Of a stretch of DNA of 64,000 nt, positions 59,156 to 64,000 are shown piece by piece. The DNA is from Anaeromyces robustus. Its lineage: Eukaryota > Neocallimastigomycota > Neocallimastigomycetes > Neocallimastigales > Neocallimastigaceae. The first letter of the stretch is position 1, and each line of letters begins with the position of its first letter. The stretch covers positions 42,501-106,500 of the forward strand of contig MCFG01000225.1 in the NCBI GenBank assembly GCA_002104895.1, read 5' to 3'. Below the pieces are notes generated by a model, which was not told where the DNA came from, ran no database searches, and was given only the letters and a program-made list of their open reading frames with translations. Made by a program: the position numbers and the translations under genes.

Positions 59156-60853
59156 TTCCTGGTAAATTTAATATTAAAAATTTACCATAAATTTTAACTA
59201 AAATAAAATATAATATAAATATTAATTAAACCTAAAATTAAATTAGTCAGTATACTAACTTAATAGTATACAAAAATAATTAAGTTTTCTAGAAAGAAAT
59301 AAATAAAAAGAGAATAAATATTATAAATATTAATTATAAATTAAATAAAATAATTTCTAGAATAAAATAAATATTAATAAAAATATTAATAATAAAATTC
59401 AAAAGAAAAATAATTTTTAAATAATTAAATAAATCTTTAATAATAATTAAAACTTATAAATAATTAAAAATTGTAAATAATAAATGTAAATAGTTAAAAA
59501 GTTGTAAATAACAAAATTAATAATTAAAATTATTAATTTAGCTGATAATCATTAAATGATTATTATTCATAAATTAAATAGAAATAATTTCTATTTCTTT
59601 ATTCTTTTATTTCTTTTATATAATAAAAATTATTCTTATTTATCATTTTTATTCTTTATTTTCTTTTCTATAATAAAAATTGTTCTTTTATTTATTTTAT
59701 TATTAAATATTATAAATACTTTAAATTATTGTAAAAATATAAATACATGTAAAAATTTTATAAAAATTATTTCGTTGTTATTAGAATAGTAAATAATAAC
59801 CAAAATAAAATAATAAAATATAATAATAATTTAATAATAATTATAAAACTAATAATAAAATTAGAATTAGTTAAAATAACAAATTTAAATAATAAAATTA
59901 TAAAATAATAAAATAATAAATTTAAATAACAAATTTATAAAATAAAACAATAATAAAACAATAAATTAATAAAATAATAAATAAAATATAAAATATTAAA
60001 AATTAAATAATAAAACGTATTATAAATAATTTTTAGTGTAACCAAATAAAAATTATAGTTAAAGAAGTTTAATAAATAAAATTAATAATTAAAAGAATAA
60101 TTATCAAAAACTTAGTGAAGTAAAGTAGTAAACTTAGAAAAGGAATTGACTTTCAAACAAGAACTATAAAGAATTAAGTAAGTATCTACAAAATTATTAT
60201 TCTTGATAAAGCTATTATCACTTTTGAAGGCATTTTTCAAATTAAGATAATAGACGAATTTATCAAGAATTACTAAAATAGTAACCATGGTCTAGTGGTC
60301 AGACACTAGAACCATCAGGCCGAACCTCTCGGGTTCGACTCTCACTCTTTCCAATTTTGGAAAAATTTTATTTTAAAAATTTATTATCAAAATTTTCTAC
60401 ACTTTTCCTTGTTGTAGAAATTACTCGAATTTAATAGATAAAATCTTATCGATTAAATTCTAAAAGATTCTAGTTTTTCTTTTTATTTTAAATTTTATTT
60501 ATCCGAGATTCATTTTAAATCAAAAAATCTAAGTTTCTAGAACTTTTAATACTTTTTACAAACGAAAACTATTTTTCCGTAAAAAGTATAAATACGTGTA
60601 AAATTTCGACAAAAGAAATATTTTTTCTTCGCGTTTTTACTAACTAGTTAAATAAGTAATTCGAAATATTACACTAACTAATTAATAAATTATTATATTT
60701 TAAATTTAATAAAAATTAATAAAACATTTTATTATAAAACATATTTTTAATTAACTGTGTCTTTTATCTTTCTTAGATCTTTCGTGTTGTCCATTATTTC
60801 GAGTTACTCAAGCTTGCGGGCCTATTGCTAATAAACTTCACTCTATCATTACA
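59110..60853 (+). repeat. 3' LTR of the Ty3-like element
   Basis: 1,744 bp, nearly the same length as the solo LTR at 22125-23869. A box at 60288-60298, B box at 60332-60341, TATAAATA near 60586. The first ~1.1 kb is longer than and different from the 5' LTR. Confidence 0.8.
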
Positions 60854-61093
60854 TAAATTATAAAATATTGATAATAAAATTCTTCTAAAAATTCTTTTAT
60901 ACTTATCTGGAGCAATTCCCTAACTCAGGAAAAGTCCTCGTTTAATTTTATTATTATTATTTTTCTTTTATATCTATATTTTAATTATTTATCCAATCAT
61001 TTACATATTATTATCCAATAATATGATTGAATATTTATTTATAGAACCATATACTCATTCTTTATATAACTATCTTGTATCATAAAATTAAAA

Positions 61094-61587
61094 AGTCAAA
61101 CCAGTTTTTATCCTGGTTGTTAAGGCGTTGTCTTAGCATACATAAGGTCTCTGGTTCGACCCCGCGGGTCTGATGTTTCCTCTATGTGGGTTTTTCATCA
61201 GGACTTGTTCGACCGCCAGGTTAAGTATTGTCCTTCCTTAATTATACCAAACTTCTTAATTTAATAATTTATTGTACTGCCTGACACTTATAGTCTTTAA
61301 TATTGTTTCTTTGAGAAAATCCAACCTGTACCAATCAATAACGTAGAATAACCAAGTGAATTAGAATCACGTGACCATTGGGCTTTTCATCAGCCTTGTT
61401 TGAGGTTTGTCGGGCACCGAGAATGTGTGGCTTGCGGATACAAATTCAGCAATTATTGTACATGATTGGGAAAGCCGAAGCTGACTTTCAGTATGGCAGT
61501 CCATGAGGGACACACTACCACCTAATTATTAGGGAGTGGGCTTACTGCTTCACATTAGGGAAGGTCAAAGAAGCATACCCCGGTCAT

Positions 61588-61619
<32 letters not shown>
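61094..61619 (+). mobile_element. tRNA-derived SINE, second family
   Basis: 526 bp. The head has A box TGGTTGTTAAGG (61114-61125) and B box GGTTCGACCCC (61153-61163) and matches the head of the SINE at 8036-8474 over about 68 bp. The body is different. It ends in a 29-nt poly(A) at 61591-61619. A 12-bp duplication ATAAAATTAAAA lies at 61082-61093 and 61619-61630. Orientation plus. Confidence 0.8.
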
Positions 61620-61621
<2 letters not shown>

Positions 61622-61630
61622 AAATTAAAA

Positions 61631-61720
61631 CAATTTCTCAGTGAATATGGTATTTCTTATGATATTAATGATATAAATAAACGTAATGGTGATATTAGTG
61701 AATGTAATATATTCAATTTA
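61631..61720 (+). pseudogene. end of the decayed coding fragment, unit C
   Basis: Only the last part of the relic at 46081-46525 (FLSEYGISYDINDINKRNGD); the upstream portion is deleted or displaced by the insertions. Confidence 0.4.
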
Positions 61721-61896
61721 ATTAATAATATTTATATTAATATATAAATAAATTAATATTTTTTTTAATAATAAAATAATAAATATATGAATTATAAAAT
61801 AGTCACACAAAATAATATACATTAATATATTAAAATAATAATATAATCAAATTATTATTTATTATATTTTAGTATCCAATTATTTTATATATACAA

Positions 61897-61910
61897 TAAA
61901 TGAATAAATA

Positions 61911-61971
<61 letters not shown>

Positions 61972-62016
61972 ATGAATGAATGAATAAATAAATAAATGAA
62001 TAAATCAATAAATCAA

Positions 62017-62067
<51 letters not shown>
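61897..62067. repeat. expanded AAAT/AATC/AATG microsatellite
   Basis: Unit C version of the array at 46727-46779, about three times longer and interrupted by AATC and AATG units. Confidence 0.85.
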
Positions 62068-62542
62068 AAATTATAAGTAAACAAATAAATATATTATCAA
62101 TAAACAGAAAAAAAAAAAAAAAAAAGGAATCATTATAAATACTAGCTAAATAATTAGTTATTTTTTTTATAGAAAAAAAAATTATAATATTTTTCAGAAT
62201 GATTTTTTTTTTTCCTTTCATTTTTATTATTTAAACAATTTTAAAATTATTAAACATAAATACTAATATTTAACATATATATATATATAAATGTTATTTT
62301 AAATTATTAAGTTATTATAAATTATAAAAATATAATATAATAATTTAAAATAATATCTGAATCATATTATTTGATAATATCAATATACGAAGATAATAAA
62401 GTATTAAATATAAATAATTATTTAATGATACTATTGATATAATTAAAATTTTGAATTTAATTTATATAAAATAAAAAAATAATATTGAAATACAATATAT
62501 AAAAATAGCAATAAATAAAATATTATTTAAAATCAAAATAAA

Positions 62543-63319
62543 ATAATAAATAAAATTATAATATTAAATATAATCATTATAGGCTTATTAATCAAAGAAA
62601 CCTTTCAACAAAGGGTAGAAATTTATTACAATTATGATAATATTACTTCTTTTCAAGATTATAAAGATATTGTATATCTTTATAATAATGATACAGTTAT
62701 AAGTAAGGAAGAAATTTTAAAATATACTGGTAATATATATTATACTGGATATTATTGTAAAAAAAATATATGTGTACAAACAAATGATAATTCATACGCA
62801 AGATATTTTATTGAATTTCCCGATAACAATGAACATATAAAATTATATATTATAGACACTTATCCATATGAATATATTAAAGAAGGTAATTACATTAATA
62901 GACACTGTACAACTTGTTATGAAGGTAATAGATGTTGTATTTCTGTTCAATGTGAATATGATTCTCAATGTTTATCTAATAAATGTATGGATAATCATTG
63001 TATATTTAATGATAATAATCCTATAGAACATTGTGATAGTATTTATTCATATAATCAATTTTTAGATAGAAGAACTTCATATGTACATTGTGGTAAACCA
63101 TATCTTGATTCTTGTGAAAATAATGAAGAATGTTCTTCTAAAAAATGTTCAAAAAGTAAAATATGTTTAATGCAACTAGATGGTCCATCTGATAGTGAAG
63201 GGTTTGACATGAAAGTTTATGTAGGAAGTGCAACATTTGTTATTATAATAATTACTATTATTTGTTTAGTGGTTAAATGTCGTTATGAAGAGTTTAAAAA
63301 AAAACAAGTACGTTATTAA
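62543..63319 (+). pseudogene. Cys-rich membrane protein, copy C, start codon lost
   Basis: The frame is open for 258 codons and matches copies A and B throughout (two Cys modules, membrane helix, RYEEFKKKQVRY tail). The initiator position reads ATA (62543) where the others have ATG, and no other in-frame ATG occurs before 62987. The outer ectodomain is the most diverged of the three and has one in-frame codon insertion near 62729. The last ~110 residues, from MDNHCIFNDN on, remain close to the others. It is a very recent pseudogene, or it uses a non-AUG or upstream spliced start. The pattern of changes without stops argues for constraint until recently. Confidence 0.7.
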
Positions 63320-63699
63320 AATAAAATTATTATATAAATAAATATTTATTTATCAAATGATTTTTTTATTATAAAGTGTGAATCCCAGTGAAGTTGCCAA
63401 AATATAATATATGATGGTACAAATAAGTAACCAATCCAAAAATAATTTAAATATAGTTTATTAACCCATAATTAAATATAATGGTTTTAGGATATTTTTT
63501 TCACAAAAATGTCATAAGGTAATAATATAGTTTATTAAAATAAATTAAGCTAGTATATACATAAGTGTATACAATTAATGAAAATAGAATTATAGTATAA
63601 AAAAAATATTAGGATAGAATATAAAATAGTATTTAATACATATATTCACCAGTAAACCAAATTATTTCTTTCAAGAATAATTAGTTTTAGGTGGGGGAG

Positions 63700-63966
63700 T
63701 GTTAGAATATCTGAAATATGGATTAAAATGTATTAAAATGTATTATATTAAATTTAATGAATCTATAAGCCACATTGTATGAATATAAAAGCATGGTACG
63801 AGCAGCGATTAGGCCGAAGTATATATAGTAGCAAACAGCGGAGCGTACAGCGATATCGCACTAGCACTGCTATGCAATTTATATAATATAAATATTTGTT
63901 AACTCTTTATCATAAAAAATTAATAATGTTGACATAATTATTAAACCCAATTAACTGACTGTTAAT
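63700..63966 (+). mobile_element. solo LTR-like repeat, long variant (unit C)
   Basis: Same family as 48347-48625, including the G+C-rich cassette (about 63797-63880, GCAGCGATTAGGCCGAAG) in slightly shorter form. Confidence 0.55.
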
Positions 63967-64000
63967 AATTATAAATAAATATTCAAAAATAAATAAATAA

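Larger units (their letters stand above)
54944..60853 (+). mobile_element. Ty3-like LTR element with only gag-protease
   Basis: 5,910 bp with termini TGTAACG and ATTACA and a 5-bp duplication TAAAT (54939-54943 and 60854-60858). LTRs are 54944-56069 and 59110-60853; the left one is shorter in its first half, while the last ~585 bp of each agree almost perfectly, so the insertion is fairly young. Between them are a 1.56-kb leader and one gag-protease reading frame. Reverse transcriptase, RNase H and integrase are absent, so it is a defective, non-autonomous member. The gag type places it near Ty3/Gypsy (Metaviridae). Confidence 0.85.
54654..61082. mobile_element. solo LTR (about 514 bp) split by a later element
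   Basis: The outer insertion of the stack. It begins TGATAC (54654) and ends GTATCA (61077-61082), perfect inverted termini, with TAAA on each side (54650-54653 and 61083-61086). Its own sequence is 54654-54943 plus 60859-61082; the Ty3-like element lies inside. Units A and B show the empty site (AATTTTTAATAAAATTAAAA near 46428). The family of this LTR is not known. Confidence 0.75.
54166..64000. repeat. tandem unit C, split by insertions, runs off the window
   Basis: Third direct repeat: start region (54166-54653), then about 7 kb of inserted elements (54654-61619), then the rest of the unit from about 61620 with relic end, microsatellite, membrane-protein gene and LTR-like repeat. Confidence 0.75.

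Noticed and set aside
59556-59789. 77-codon hydrophobic frame in the 3' LTR
   Set aside because: Composition is that of A+T-rich LTR sequence; no counterpart in the other LTRs was recognised.

Overview
The window looks like nuclear DNA of an anaerobic gut fungus (Neocallimastigomycota, the Piromyces/Neocallimastix/Anaeromyces group). Intergenic DNA is extremely A+T-rich with long A/T runs and ATTT-type microsatellites. Genes are widely spaced and rich in Asn and Lys. Several predicted proteins carry the short Cys/Trp-rich fungal dockerin (CCxxxxVxYxDxDGxWGVENxxWCGI type) that docks enzymes onto the fungal cellulosome. The genus is an inference; no rRNA or tRNA gene was found to test it.

Layout. 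1-5.6 kb: a doubtful small secreted ORF, a decayed ankyrin-repeat gene and simple repeats. 5.7-13.4 kb: two convergent paralogous dockerin serpins ('celpins') with a tRNA-derived SINE and a second SINE-like island between them. 14.0-19.2 kb: a nest of Mutator-like (MULE) DNA transposons, one inserted into an internally deleted relative with an 8-bp target duplication. 21.0-27.95 kb: a Ty1/Copia element with near-identical 307-bp LTRs, interrupted by a solo LTR of a Ty3-like family. 30.0 kb: a secreted four-cysteine peptide gene. 32.1-35.6 kb: a secretory-pathway fusion of a GH5 endoglucanase with a bacterial-type cellulose synthase (GT2, FxVTxK gating loop, degenerate PilZ domain). 35.6-40.5 kb: gene-free simple-sequence DNA. 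40.5-45.3 kb: an intact two-exon gene for a protein with three dockerin-like modules and no catalytic domain, next to an inverted decayed copy. 45.3 kb to the end: three tandem units, each with a decayed dockerin-gene copy (minus strand), a relic fragment and a plus-strand gene for a Cys-rich single-pass membrane protein. The third unit is split by a stack of insertions: a solo LTR, a gag-protease-only Ty3-like element inside it, and a SINE beside it.

How the genes fit together. The celpins and the triple-dockerin protein are extracellular and probably cellulosome-associated; celpins would shield the complex from rumen proteases. The GH5-GT2 fusion would make and trim a beta-glucan at the membrane and resembles clostridial cellulose-synthesis operons collapsed into one gene. 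The tandem membrane proteins look like surface proteins whose outer half is diversifying. Much of the rest is transposable-element history, and the paralogous units let some insertions be dated relative to each other.

Most notable: the GH5-cellulose synthase fusion, a duplicated structured RNA with compensatory base changes in the leader of the Ty3-like element, and tRNA-like Pol III promoter elements inside the LTRs of that family.
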